DNA from: Hortaea werneckii
Lineage: Eukaryota; Ascomycota; Dothideomycetes; Mycosphaerellales; Teratosphaeriaceae
DNA length: 64,000 nt
Direction of reading: 5' to 3'
NCBI GenBank assembly: GCA_037044905.1
Contig: JBAOKB010000138.1
Span: 26,972-90,971, forward strand
In this document: piece by piece, positions 35,268-46,600 of the stretch
Position numbering within the stretch: position 1 is the first letter of the stretch
Layout of the letters: each line of letters starts with the position of its first letter
Program-made: the position numbers and the translations under genes
The notes under the pieces: generated by a model
Seen by the model: the letters and a program-made list of their open reading frames with translations, nothing else
The model's database searches: none
What the model was told of the DNA's origin: nothing

Positions 35268-36138
35268 AGAAGGAGGAGAAGATGGAATGAAGGGAGAAGG
35301 GGGGGAAAGAGCAGGTTCCTTTCCCACCCTTTTTCCTTTTCCTTTTTTCTTTTTCTTTTACTTAACACATTGGAAAGAAGAACGACCCCGGGCACCATCC
35401 TCCCTCTTCTTATCGCCGCCTTGGGGCCCCGGACAGAGGAGGAACTATCCAGATGGCGCCTTTATAGTCCAGGTTTCTTTTTTTTCGAAACACGATGAAA
35501 TCGGGGGCGAATCTTCTAATTCGCAAAGAAAAGACAGGTGTCTGGGAGAGACTGGGAGAGAGAGAGAGAGAGAGAGAGAGAGGGCGGGAGGGGTGTTTAT
35601 TAGGACTTTTTTTTTCTTTTGGTTTTTGATGCTTGAGAGGAGAATACTCACGAGAGGGCATGAATCGGTTTGTCCTTTTTTTTTTTTTTTTTAAAGCGCA
35701 TACTAGGGTCTTTTATGCTATGATTCGATAAGCAATTCTGGAATCTTTCAATGCCCCGGGACCGCCGCTGCCGCTAATGGGCGCACTTTTTGTTTTTGTT
35801 TTTGTTTTTTCTTTTGTTTTTTGGTGGTAAGTGTATTTGTTCAATCCATACATACATACAATACGTACATTCACCCGATCCCCCTACGCATCCCCTAGCT
35901 AGAACCTCTCTCGCTCCCTAAGGAGGGAGACCCAGACACGGCGGAAACGCAGGACGGGGAGGCGGGGGGCCAAAAGGATGGAAAGAATTTGTGAGCGTGT
36001 CTTTGTTCATATTCGATTTACAACCAGCCCGACGATCAAATTTCCTCCTCGAATTTCATCTCATCGCAGATCTCCGGCCCAGGAACGTTATCCCTTTCGG
36101 AAGTAGGACAAAAGAAAAAAAAAATGATGGGTCTGTTT
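35268..36138. other. convergent 3' intergenic region, low complexity
   Basis: 871 bases with many T-rich runs (for example 35676-35692), a GA dinucleotide run and a CATA-like run near 35848-35868. It is probably 3' untranslated sequence of KIN1 and the HMG-box gene. No gene is visible. Confidence 0.6.
35551..35582. repeat. (GA)n dinucleotide microsatellite
   Basis: About 15 GA units downstream of the KIN1 stop, flanked by related GGGAGAGACT sequence. Confidence 0.9.
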
Positions 36139-37427
36139 CTAGGCGGTGGCGGCAGCAGCTGCAGTCTGTTGTTGTTGTTGTTGCTGTGGAGGAGGGTGGC
36201 CGTAAACGGTCTGGTATTCGTCGTGATAGCGCTTCATTTCGGTTTCTTGGAGGGCTTTGTATTTCTGTAGGAATCGGGAAAGAAGAGATCTCGAGTTAGT
36301 ATGTGTACTCTTTTGGAAGCTCGTTGGACATGTTTCCCTGTCTCTTTTCCGTTCTCCTTTTTTTCCTCTTTTTTTTTTTTGATCCCGAATAAAAGAATGG
36401 AGAGGGAAAAAAGAAGATAGAAGGAAGTAGAAAAAATAAACATACCGACTTCTCCTCCTCACTAAGCGCCTTCCACTCCTGCGCAATCAACTTGGTCCGC
36501 TCGATAATGGCAATGTTCCGGAAATCGCCACTGGCCTGGCGATTGGTGAGGAAGTGAAAGTAAGCCGTCATGGGCCGTTTGACGTGGCGCTCGTCCTGGA
36601 TCGCCGGCCATTTCGTCCGGTGACCCCTCTCGAGCTGCGACTTGCGGCGGAGCGTGGCCCGGGCTAGGTTCGCGATCCGGATCTCCTCGACCGAGTGCGA
36701 TTCAACCCAGCGTTTGTACTCGGCTTGTTTGGCTTCGCGGTGCGTGTGGGCGAGGTGATTGTAGTGCTAACGGTTGGGAGAGGGGTCACAGGTTAGTTGT
36801 TTACATCTCTCGAGTAGTTGATTCCTCTTTGGGAAAGCTCATGGACTATCTTACCTCTACCTCAGCTGGCGTCGCGTTCTTCCATTCGCTCGCAACCTCA
36901 CGTGCGTGTTCGGCGAGGAGCTGCTTGTGGTCCCTGGACTCGTCGGCGGCTTTCCTCTCTTTGAGTCGGTGGGCGCGCGCCTTGGTGAACTCGATGTAAG
37001 CGGACGAGGCGCCGGAACCGACGGGAGGTGGTGCCAGGGCGGCCTTCTTTAGCTCCGTCGTCTTGAGCTTGTCCGCCCTGGCCGCCTTGACCGCCTTCTG
37101 CTCCTCAGTCAGGACCTTTTTGGGAGCCTTGGCGGGTTTCTTCTTGGCTGCCGTCTTCTTCCTGGCGTCGGTCTTTTGCTTTGCTGGCGAGTCGGCGGCG
37201 GAGGTGGCAGCGGAGGAGGTGCGTTTGACGGCGCGTTTGACGGGGCGGGAGGGTTCGCCGACAGCTTTCCGGGGTCTGCCTGGAGTCGCATAGTCACGGC
37301 GCGGCTGGCAAGAGAAGGTTCGAATGGGGAGTTGGTGGTGGGGTGCGGGGGTTGGGTTGGTTCGGAGCAGACGCGACTGAAGGGGCAGCTGGAACAGCAC
37401 CCCGACCCGGCGGCCAAGCATGGTCAT
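36139..37427 (-). CDS. mitochondrial HMG-box DNA-binding protein (Abf2/mtHMG type)
   Basis: Three exons on the minus strand, 37427-36855, 36766-36446 and 36264-36139, all phase 0, give 339 residues. The N-terminus (MTMLGRRVGVLFQLPLQSRL, Arg-rich, no acidic residues) looks like a mitochondrial presequence. A Lys/Ala-rich linker with KKTAAKKKPAKAPKK follows. One HMG-like region spans about 145-200. A clearer HMG box (RPMTAYFHFLTN ... IIERTKLIAQEWKALSEEEKSKY) spans about 255-315. Such proteins package mitochondrial DNA into nucleoids. The C-terminus ends in a run of seven Gln and then Ala. An in-frame extension upstream of Met1 has no ATG. Confidence 0.85.
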
Positions 37428-37909
37428 GGTGATGCGGTGACGAGCGCGTTGTTCGAAGTCCAGTGAGATGGATGGGATGGGTGGATGCGACACGGGTGGA
37501 GCGGAGAGGGGGAGTGGCGGTGTCTATGAACAGCAGGCGCAATCCGGTCGCATCAATGTCCTGACCGGCAGGTGGGAGTGTAGTGCTTGCCCAAACGAAA
37601 CCAATTCAACCGATTGATGAAACGCGAAGGCTGGCGCATGGGGAAGGAAGGGAAGCTCCGACCCCAATGCGCCAGCCTTTCAGTTGCTTTCGCGGAAGGA
37701 GGCAAGCAGGAAGCTGGGACCAGACGCGACCTAGCGTGTCAGAATAAGCTGTTACGCCGGAAGCTTATTTCCTCTTACCCCCGAGGTAGCTGTTATTGAT
37801 GGTATTGAAAAATTCAGTATCAAATTTCAATTTCAACCTGGTCGACTCATCCGTCTCTTGCCTGGAGTGAATGCATACCGGTCGAAATGAGATAGGCCTC
37901 TTCTCCAAC
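37428..37909. promoter_or_regulatory. divergent promoter, mtHMG gene and TRM11
   Basis: 482 bases between outward-facing starts, containing the inverted repeat at 37627-37679. Both promoters must lie here. Confidence 0.5.
37627..37679. repeat. inverted repeat with GC-rich arms
   Basis: Arm 37627-37643 (AAGGCTGGCGCATGGGG) and arm 37662-37679 are reverse complements except for one extra T. They are separated by 18 bases. The repeat sits in the middle of the divergent mtHMG/TRM11 promoter. Confidence 0.88.
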
Positions 37910-39962
37910 ATGGACTACCTCATCCGCTTCGTCCAACAGCACGAGACATTTCGCAGACCCGAGATTGAATCACTGGCCGACCTGGCCGGCTACAGTCTGG
38001 AATGGCTATCCTACTCTGATCATGTACGTCCGCCCGTCTTGTCCAGGAGTCAATCAGTCGAGAGCAGGAGTCGCCTCCCGACAAGCCTCGTTTTCCATCC
38101 GTAGAACGATCAACCTCAGGCCGAAAGGTAGGTGGCTCATGTTCTCGACTTGCTCATTCTCCGTCACTTTCTTGACCTTCCACCATTCTTTCTCTCACTT
38201 GTAGCCTTTTCTTTTTCTTTTTTTTTTCTTTCTCTCACTTTGGTCTAAAGAAGAATTGAACGAAAGAAATATGACCAACCCACTCATACCCATCTTTCCT
38301 CCTTAGTCCCCTTTCGCCATCGTCCGCTTCAAGCACCAAGAAATCACCGACGCCGCCATCCAAACAGTCATCCAACGCTCCATCCTCTGCGACCAAATTT
38401 ACGAACTATGGGGTACTGTAGGCGGATCCAACTATGACCTCCTCCGCCAGGACATCACCTCTCGGACCCAGCATCTCTGGCCACACTACCGCACCAGCTC
38501 CTTCCGCTTCACAGTCGACAGCTACCACGGCAAGCTCTCCCTCGCCGAGCAACGCGACCTGATCGAAAGTTTCGACTTCATGTCCTTCGAAGGCCCCGTG
38601 CGGATGAAGAACCCAGACCAACACTTCACCATCTTCGAAGACTACGAGCTCGATGCCAAGCTCCCCTACCATCTCTACTTCGGCCGGCTGATCGGCGAAG
38701 GCGGCCGCAAGGCCATCAACATGTACAACCTCAAGAAACGGAGCTACATCGCCACCACCTCCATGGACGCCGAACTCTCCCTCATCACCGCCAATCTAAC
38801 CCAAGCGGGACCAGGCAAACTCGCCTACGACCCCTTCATGGGCACGGGCTCTTTCCCGCTCGCCTGCGCCCACTTCGGCGCCGTCGTCTTCGGCTCCGAC
38901 CTCGACGGCCGCAGTATCCGCGGCAAAGGCTCCCGGTCTGTAAGGAATAATTTCCACCAGTACCACACCGCGCACCTTTACCTAGGCGGCTTCATTGCCG
39001 ATCTGACCAATTCTCCCTTGCGGACTTCCACCTTTCCTCATTCTCCTGACCCCACGGACAACAATCAAGACAAAGACGAAAAGAATAGCCATCTCCAACC
39101 CCCTCTCGACGCCATCCTCTGCGACCCCCCTTACGGCGTCCGCGAAGGTCTCAAAGTCCTCGGCTCGACACGGGCGCATTTACACGAGGTGGTGCACCTC
39201 GCGGACGGGACCCCGGCGCACTTACAGGCGAATTATCTCCCGCCTAAGCGTCCCTATAGTCTTGTGAGGATGTTGGAGGATATTCTGGAGTTTGCGGCGG
39301 AGAGGTTATGTGAGGGGAGCGGGAGGTTGGGGTTGTGGATGCCTGTCGCTGGGGCCGTGGGGGTCAGTGAAGGGGAAGGGGAAGGTGGGGTTGGGGAGGA
39401 GGATCAGCTATCGCGACAAGAGCAACCCCCACCACCACCAGCTGCGTCATCAGGGGAGAAAGTAAGCCCGTCACCAACAGCAGACCCATCCCCCGCCGTC
39501 GATCCGCCGAAATCTTCTCCCGAAAATCAACCCCCTCCCACCGAAGCAGTCGAACAAGAAGACCAAGAAATCATCCCCATCCCCACCCACCCGGCCCTCC
39601 GCCTCGCGCACACCAGCCAGCAGGACTTCAACAAGTGGTCTCGCCGACTCTTAATCTACGTCCGACTACCGGAGACCGAAGTCCCTGCGGAGGAAATTAG
39701 AACGTTTAGACGTAAGCGCTCGGAGAGGGAAAGGCAGGAGAGGGAGGAGAGGGTGCGGGAGCGGGAATGGGAGTGGAGTGGGAAGACGGATGTGCAGCAG
39801 AGAGAAGGAGGAGGAGGTGGTGGTGGTGAGGGGGGACAGGTGATTGGGGACAAGGAGGGAGAGGGGGAGGGAATGAGAAAGGGGAGGAAGAAGGGCGGGC
39901 AGACGGCGGATGAGTTGAATGCGTTTCGGAAGAGGTATTTTCAGGGGTTTAGGGAGGTTTAG
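37910..39962 (+). CDS. TRM11: tRNA (guanine-10-N2)-methyltransferase catalytic subunit Trm11
   Basis: Exons 37910-38023 and 38307-39962 give 589 residues. The N-terminus MDYLIRFVQQHETFRRPEIESLADLAG and the joined SYSDHSPFAIVRF match Trm11. The methyltransferase domain has the SAM-binding DPFMGTGSF at 213-221 and the catalytic DPPYG at 311-315 used for N2 methylation of guanine. With Trm112 the enzyme forms m2G10 in cytosolic tRNAs. A poorly conserved insert of about 75 residues rich in Glu, Gly and Pro lies near 387-462, and another charged low-complexity stretch near 520-565. The 283-base intron is long for this window, but the direct join restores the family sequence, so I do not place another exon inside it. 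Confidence 0.92.
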
Positions 39963-40946
39963 GTGGGGCAGGGGCAGGGGCAGGGCAGGGCAGGGCAGGG
40001 CAGGGCGGTAGTAGAAATGGATCTTGATGATGATGAGGAGGAGAGGGAGGAGAAGGGAGGTCGCCCGTTCATTCGGGAAACAGGTGAACCAAAAAAAAAA
40101 AAAAGGGAGAAAAGGAAAGAAAAGCGGGAATTTCCAGAATTCACTTTTTGATTGAAACAAAACTCGATTCTAACCGTCTCTTCTTATGGTTTTCCCCCTC
40201 TCGATTTCGCCCTCATTCTTCTACGCTATCCTCCTCTTTCCTCTCCTTCCTGCCCTTTCCCTAGTCTCAAAGGATTGGAACGAGTTTCTTTAGGTGAGGA
40301 AGGCACGAGTCAAAGACGGCAGACTTCCTACAGTAGGCCTAGGGTGCGAAGGGTACGAGACGGAAACGGCGAAGCAAAGACGGGAGTCTCCTTGTCATGA
40401 GTGTGAAAGTGTGTATAATCGAGACATCAAAGAAAGAGGATGGAAGGAAAAAATAGAATCATCAAAAATGGTTGACGGGTCTAAATATAAATCTAGATAG
40501 TCCCCCATCATCTTACATCCCCTTCCACGTCCCTTTGCACGCCAGGCAGCAATGAAAAAGATTTTTCTCAAGGAACAACTCCGTTGAGTGAGCATCCCGA
40601 GAAGAAAACACACAAACCCCGGTCCTACGAAACATGAGCTCGCACTCGTTTCGAAGCCAGAACCTGTTCTTTCCCACCCGACCTTTCTCCCTCCATTCCG
40701 TATCTGATCGAGACTTTTCCTCCATCATCACCAACTACGCCCTAAGCGCCATGCAATGCAGTTGAGCAGCATTTTTCGTGTTGCCGTTGAAGACAACAAA
40801 AAGTTTTGAAACCCCCATTTTGTTCTTCCCCCCATGTGGTATCATGCGTGTAAAAGCGCTTAAGTGTTGAATCACATCCAATTTCGTCGTAAACATCAAA
40901 AAGAGAAAAAGAAAAAGAAACCATCAATCACGAGATGTGATAAGAT
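39963..40946. other. convergent 3' intergenic region
   Basis: 984 bases between the stops of TRM11 and the SAHH gene. It begins with a GGGCA-type tandem run (about 39964-40006), followed by an A run near 40091-40104. No supported gene. Confidence 0.6.
39964..40006. repeat. GGGCA/GGGGCA short tandem repeat
   Basis: About eight G-rich pentamer or hexamer units immediately after the TRM11 stop codon. Confidence 0.85.
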
Positions 40947-42448
40947 CTAGTAACGGTACATCTCGCTCTTGAACGGACCCTCGATAGGCAGGTGCATGTA
41001 CTCGGCCTGGACGGGGGTCATCTTGGTGAGCTTGGCGTTGACGTGGTCGAGGTGGAGGAGGGCGACCTGCTCGTCGAGGATCTTGGGCAGGACGTAGACG
41101 CCCGTCGACATACGCTCGACCGAGGACTTAGCCTGAGCCTCGTCGACCTCCTTCTGGGGCGCGGCACCGGCGTCCTCGGCCTCGGTGGCGCGGGCGAACT
41201 CGATGTACTTCTTCGCGAACTCCTTGTCGCCGGCCTTGTACAGCATGATCTGCGCCAGCACCTGGTTGGTGAAGGAGCACGACATGACGAAGGAGGAGTG
41301 GCCGGTGGCACAGCCCAGGTTGACCAGACGGCCCTCGGCCAGCAGGATGATGTGCCTGCCGTTGGGCATGGTGAAGCGGTCGACCTGAGGCTTGATGCTG
41401 ACCTTCTCGGTGGCGTTCTTCTTGACCCAGGCAACGTCGATCTCAATGTCGAAGTGACCGATGTTGCAGACGATGGCGTTCTCACGCATCACCTCGAAGT
41501 GCTTGCCGACGAGGATGTCTCTGCAGCCGGTGGTCGTGACGAAGATCTGACCGAGAGGGGCGGCCTCCTCCATGGTGACGACCTCGAAGCCGGCCATGGC
41601 AGCCTGCAGAGCGTTGATGGGGTCGATCTCAGTGACCATGACGCGGGCACCCATGGCGTGCAGAGCCTGAGCACAGCCCTTGCCGACGTCACCGTAGCCA
41701 GCAACGACACCGATCTTGCCAGCAATCATGACGTCCGTAGCACGCTTGATACCGTCGACCAAGCTCTCACGGCAGCCGTACAGGTTGTCGAACTTGCTCT
41801 TGGTGACAGAGTCGTTGACGTTGATGGCCGGGGCGAGCAGACCGTGGCCCTTGCCCTTGTTGTTAAGCATACGGTAGAGGTGGTGCACACCGGTAGTGGT
41901 CTCCTCGGAGATACCGTAGCAGCCCTGGAGGAGGTGAGGGTACTTCTGGTGGACGAGGGCAGTCAGGTCACCGCCGTCGTCAAGGATCAGGTTGAGGTCC
42001 TTGCCGGAGGGGAAGGCCTTCAGCTGCTGCTCCAGACACCAGTTGTACTCCTCTTCGGTCTCGCCCTTCCAGGCGAAGACCGGGGTGCCACCGGCGGCGA
42101 TGGCAGCTGCGGCGTGGTCCTGGGTGGAGAAGATGTTGCAGGACGTCCAGGTGATCTCAGCGCCGAGCGCCTTGAGGGTCTCGATCAGGACGGCGGTCTG
42201 GATGGCTGGAGGACGATGATGTTAGCGGGTTCCGTCTCGCCAAGCTAACAACGGTGGTGCATCTGGAGGGACATACTCATGTGAAGGCAACCGGCAATAC
42301 GAGCGCCCTTCAGTGGCTGCTCCTGGTTGTACTTCTCGCGGGTGGCCATGAGACCCGGCATCTCATGCTCGGCGAGCTCAATCTCGCGGCGACCAAAGGC
42401 CGCGAGGTTGATGTCGGCAACCTTGAACTTCTGTGCTGGCTCACCCAT
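40947..42448 (-). CDS. SAH1: adenosylhomocysteinase (S-adenosyl-L-homocysteine hydrolase)
   Basis: Two exons on the minus strand, 42448-42277 and 42205-40947, give 476 residues. This NAD-dependent cytosolic enzyme splits S-adenosylhomocysteine into homocysteine and adenosine, relieving product inhibition of methyltransferases such as Trm11 next door. Visible signatures are the N-terminal [44 protein letters not shown] across the splice, the NAD-binding [31 protein letters not shown] and the C-terminal FKSEMYRY. It is about 27 residues longer than the usual fungal enzyme because of an Ala/Glu-rich insert after YIEFAR ([20 protein letters not shown]). Strong codon bias, seen as a very long antisense open frame, suggests high expression. 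Confidence 0.97.
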
Positions 42449-43655
42449 CTTGACGGTGTGGTGTTGTATGGGGTATGTGGGAGGGAGATGAGGTGTAAGA
42501 AAAAGGTGGTGGAAGGGGAATGTAGGATGGAGGAAGATGAAGTAGGAGGGAGGACAATGGGAAGAAGGACAGACAGCAGCAGGGCAGCAAAAAATCCGAA
42601 TCCCATCCAATCCTAGCCCCCCGCCAGCCCATTGCCCCGCCAAAATCTGCCGTCGACTTCATTGGACCCCTCGCCCCACTTCATCTTCTCACAGACTTAC
42701 ACTGCCCCCCACTTCTCAATTGCCGAGAATCGAGCGTGTCTTGCTCGCGGCCGCAGTCAGTCGTCTACAATGTGATATGACAACTCACAGACGAAGATAC
42801 AAATGAACTACAGACTAGCCCGGCCGTACGATGGCCAGTTTAAGAAGATAGGAAAGGCATTGCTTGCATTCATACATTTCACTTTACCACATACTATTGC
42901 TACCAGCCCAGCCCCCTCTGTCCTTTTCGTCTGTCTCTCTTTCTCTCTGGTATGAGGAAGTTCAAGGACCGAGGCATGGGCTCAGTAACTCATCCGTTAT
43001 CCTCTACCCCCACACACAGAACATAGGAGAAAAGTGAAAACAACCTCAACTTTCCCCCATAACCGTATCAATCGCATTTCCCATCCTTTGAAATCAACGT
43101 AAAGTATGCGTTACTTGGCGTCTGTTGTAAAAGAGAAAAAGACCTCGCTGCGGTCTTGAGGGGAGAAGAGAGAAGAAGGATAAAGGAATGAGAGCACCCC
43201 TCTCAATCTCTTCCCCACCTCTTCGATGCAAAGTAGCAACCATTCTGCCGGGGATCTGTCGTCCATACTCTTCTCCGCGAGAAGTGTTATCGGAAGTCAG
43301 GCTTCTTCCCGAAAGATAAGCCGCTGCTGGAAGAAGTGAACGCCGAAGAAAACATGCAAGCCTGCCGCGCTCAAAGCTCTGTGTTGTACAATCTAATGTC
43401 GAGGCGCGCAAGAAATAGCCCGACTTCGTGCAAAAGGGCCCTCGCGGGCTCTCGCTCTCATGGAGATCAAAAGTGCCGGTATGGCATTTCTCTCCGGAAA
43501 CTTTTCTGAAAAGGTAATGACTTGAAACGCCTCGCTTTAAAAACGCCGATCAAAAAGGTTGTAAGGAGCAGTATGAGGCAGCAGAGGTGCTGCGCTGTTC
43601 GTGGTTGTTGATGGTGGAGGTTTGGAAATTTGGCACTGTCGTCGCGAATATCTGA
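42449..43655. other. intergenic, SAHH promoter and 3' flank of Byr4-like gene
   Basis: 1.2 kb. The part next to the SAHH start is CT-rich on the coding strand, as in strong fungal promoters. No further gene is supported. Confidence 0.5.
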
Positions 43656-46600
43656 TCATGAGGTCGGCAGTGATAGGTTGTTCATACGACGAGTCAAGTC
43701 GTCATCATGCTGTAGCTTCTTTGTGGCTTCTGGCTCGTCGTGATCCGTGACTGCCTGCTCCCGTCTGGAGAGTCGTTTGGCAGTGGGGCTCTCGGGCTGG
43801 GGACTGTCGAATATGCTACGTAGGGACTGGTCCACACTTTCTTCCCGCTCAGCAAGCTCTCCAGAAGTTTGACGGCGGATAGGACTAGTGTACAGCCCCT
43901 CAGCTTCGCGCAACGCGTCTTTGACTTGACGCTTCAAGCCGTTGACATATGGCACAATGTGTCGCAACGTCGCCGTGTCAAAGGGCACCTTTTTGGTAGG
44001 CGCGGCAGGTTTCGAAGACGGGTCCGAGACGATACGTTTCGACTGGAGTGCCTCGATAACGGAGCGTGCCACCGCTTCAGAGTCCTTTCGTGGACGGCCA
44101 TACATCGCCGGGCTTGGTGCATCACCAGGTTCAGGTGAAGCCACGGCGCGGGAGGACGTCTCTTCTGCGTCGTCCGATCTGGTGAGTTCGCCGGCTCCAA
44201 CGACCGTTTCAATTCGAGGCCGAGGCAGAGGCGACAGTTCGGGCACTGGCTCATCGAAAGCGCTGAAGTCGAACCCAGGTGAGGAGGGGGGCGAACGTCG
44301 CGGCTGTAGTGTGTCTTCCTCCGACTCTTGATCTGCTAGCTCGATCATGGCATCTACTTCCTGCCACGCCGCTTGTGACTCCGGACCCTTCAGCATGTCC
44401 AAGGCCACTGCACGCATTTTCAGATCCTTGAGTTCTTCGATAGCCAATCCCCATTCTCGGAGCAAGCTGATGTTCGCCATCACATTGTCCTGTTGCTCTC
44501 GAATCGATCTGGGCACCCTCATGGCGTTGCCGCTATCCACGCGCCTATCCATGGAAGCGGAGCTGGGGAGCTCTGGAACAGGCGGTATGTCTTCCTCAAA
44601 ATCAAAGTCCTCGTTCCAGTCTTCCGTCACGCCCTTGCTTCCAACTCCCCAGGTGCCGAACTTATTAGCTACGACACTTCTCTTGCCATCCACGTCCGGC
44701 ACTATTGGTACGCTATGACTACGAGAATGCATTCCGCTCGGTGCTCGCCGCCCCGCTGCTCGACTGCCCCGCTGATCTGGCTCCTTCTTGCCATGGACTG
44801 TACGAGGTCTGGGGGGTGAGTCACTTACCTGATAAGATGGGCTAGGTTTCATCTCAGACCAATCAAACGGATTTGTCCTATCAATAGCTCCGTTGCTGTT
44901 CCTAACAGGTGTCGAGTGTACTGAAATTGGCACGCCGTTGGCACTGAGAGCGCCACCAAACCGGACGGACAGATTCTTTTCGCTGATATCCGGCAGCTCC
45001 GAATCATCGTTTTGCTGCATACCGAGCCCGGAGTCGGAAGGGTCTTCGTCAGGAGCATCCCAGTCTATCTCGTCCGGATCAGGCATGATGGCTGGTGGCG
45101 AAGAGAGAAACAGTTGTTGTGCACCGGACCGAACAGGGGGCGTAGTATCGTGACTTTGCTCGGGCACGGACCGAACAGGAGTAGTGATTGTACTTCCTTC
45201 CTCCTCGATTGTGCTGTGTACAGGAAGTCCATCTTGTCCCTTGTCGCTCAGCAGGTCACCAAGTTTTGTACTGCGTCCGGAGTGAAGGGGTGGAGATTCG
45301 TCAAAGATGGTATCGATGGGCGGACCGCGCTTGCCAGAGCTGCTGCGGGTAGTCCTAGTGGGAAACGAGTCATACACGGTATCGCTCTGGTAATCCGTGC
45401 TAAAACCTCCAGTAGAACGGCGGTCGCTCTCTGACTCGATTGTGGAAAGGGTGACTTCGGACTGCGCGCCTGAAACACGGAAGTTGGGTGCAGCAACACG
45501 CTGCGAGGCGGCCGAGGATGACCGCTGTCGCTCTGCTTGCGAGAGCGAAGCAGCTTGTGAAATAGAAGCAGAAGGCGAACCCGTCAAGGGTGACTGCTGT
45601 GGATGCGGCTGGTCGGTGCCTAAGCTCAGTTGGATCTCGGGGGGTTGGTGGGTTGCCACGTTGCTGTTAGTGGATTGGGCATATGCAACTTGCCTGGCTG
45701 AGGAAGGATCGGTCAGATCCCGCCGTTTGGCAGGTCTTTCAGTTTCGCCACTTGCAGCATTGCTGAGAGCACCACCCATGGATGTCGCGGGTACGGATGT
45801 GTTTCTTGGCTTTGGTCTCGGAGTCGATTTGGTCAAAGTTGCTTTGCTCCGGCCGGATGACGGTCGCCTCCATAGCGGCTGCGGCCCTGATGGAAGCCAA
45901 TCTCCAATAGAGAAAGAGCGCCTCGATGTAGCATTGTCATCGTCAGGAGGGGACTGGAGCGTCAGCGGTGAGGAAGCTACGTTGGGTGCCAAATCCAGCC
46001 TCTCAACTGAACCTTGCTCACTGGAAGATGGCCGCTCATCCACTTGTACAGCTGGGCGCTTGACACCCTCTCTGGAAGAGACCAACACTGGCTTGTACTT
46101 GCGATCGGGGTAGATACGCTTGATAGGATTTGGAATGCCAGTTGAGTTGCGTCTCCGACCTGGCAGTGCCTCGTCGGCAGCAATCCTCGGCGTGAAGTAG
46201 TGGCGCAACTGTGTGTCACGTGCGTCCGGCGGAAGTGACGAATGGGCATCCAAGGACAGGCGATCGCTTCTGCTCGTGTCAGACAGGTGGTCCTGCATAG
46301 TGGCGGAGCGCTGGTGGCTAGTCGCCGGCCTCTTGAAGACCGGCAGCGGCAGTCTCGAGCCAGGGCTCTGGGACGGGGAGCCGAGTGTGCTGCGTACGGA
46401 CGACGCCCGTTTGACCAGTTTGTTCGGCGGCAGTGGGGAAGAACGAGCACGGCCGAAGACGGGCGTGGTGGAATCGGCATGGGAAAACGCCACGGACGCG
46501 TTGGAAGGGGAGAGGGTGGTGGAGGCAGGGCGGGATGGCGGCTGGCTTGAGTCTCGCGACGACGCCATGCTGCTGGACAAGCGTCGCAGCCAGGATTGCG

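Noticed and set aside
34470..35327. 285-codon minus-strand open frame within KIN1
   Set aside because: It lies wholly opposite the KIN1 C-terminal exon and has no motif of its own.
40992..42248. 418-codon plus-strand open frame opposite SAHH
   Set aside because: It is a shadow of strong GC3 codon bias in the highly conserved adenosylhomocysteinase on the minus strand; its peptide (many Asp, Gly, Val and Leu) has no domain.
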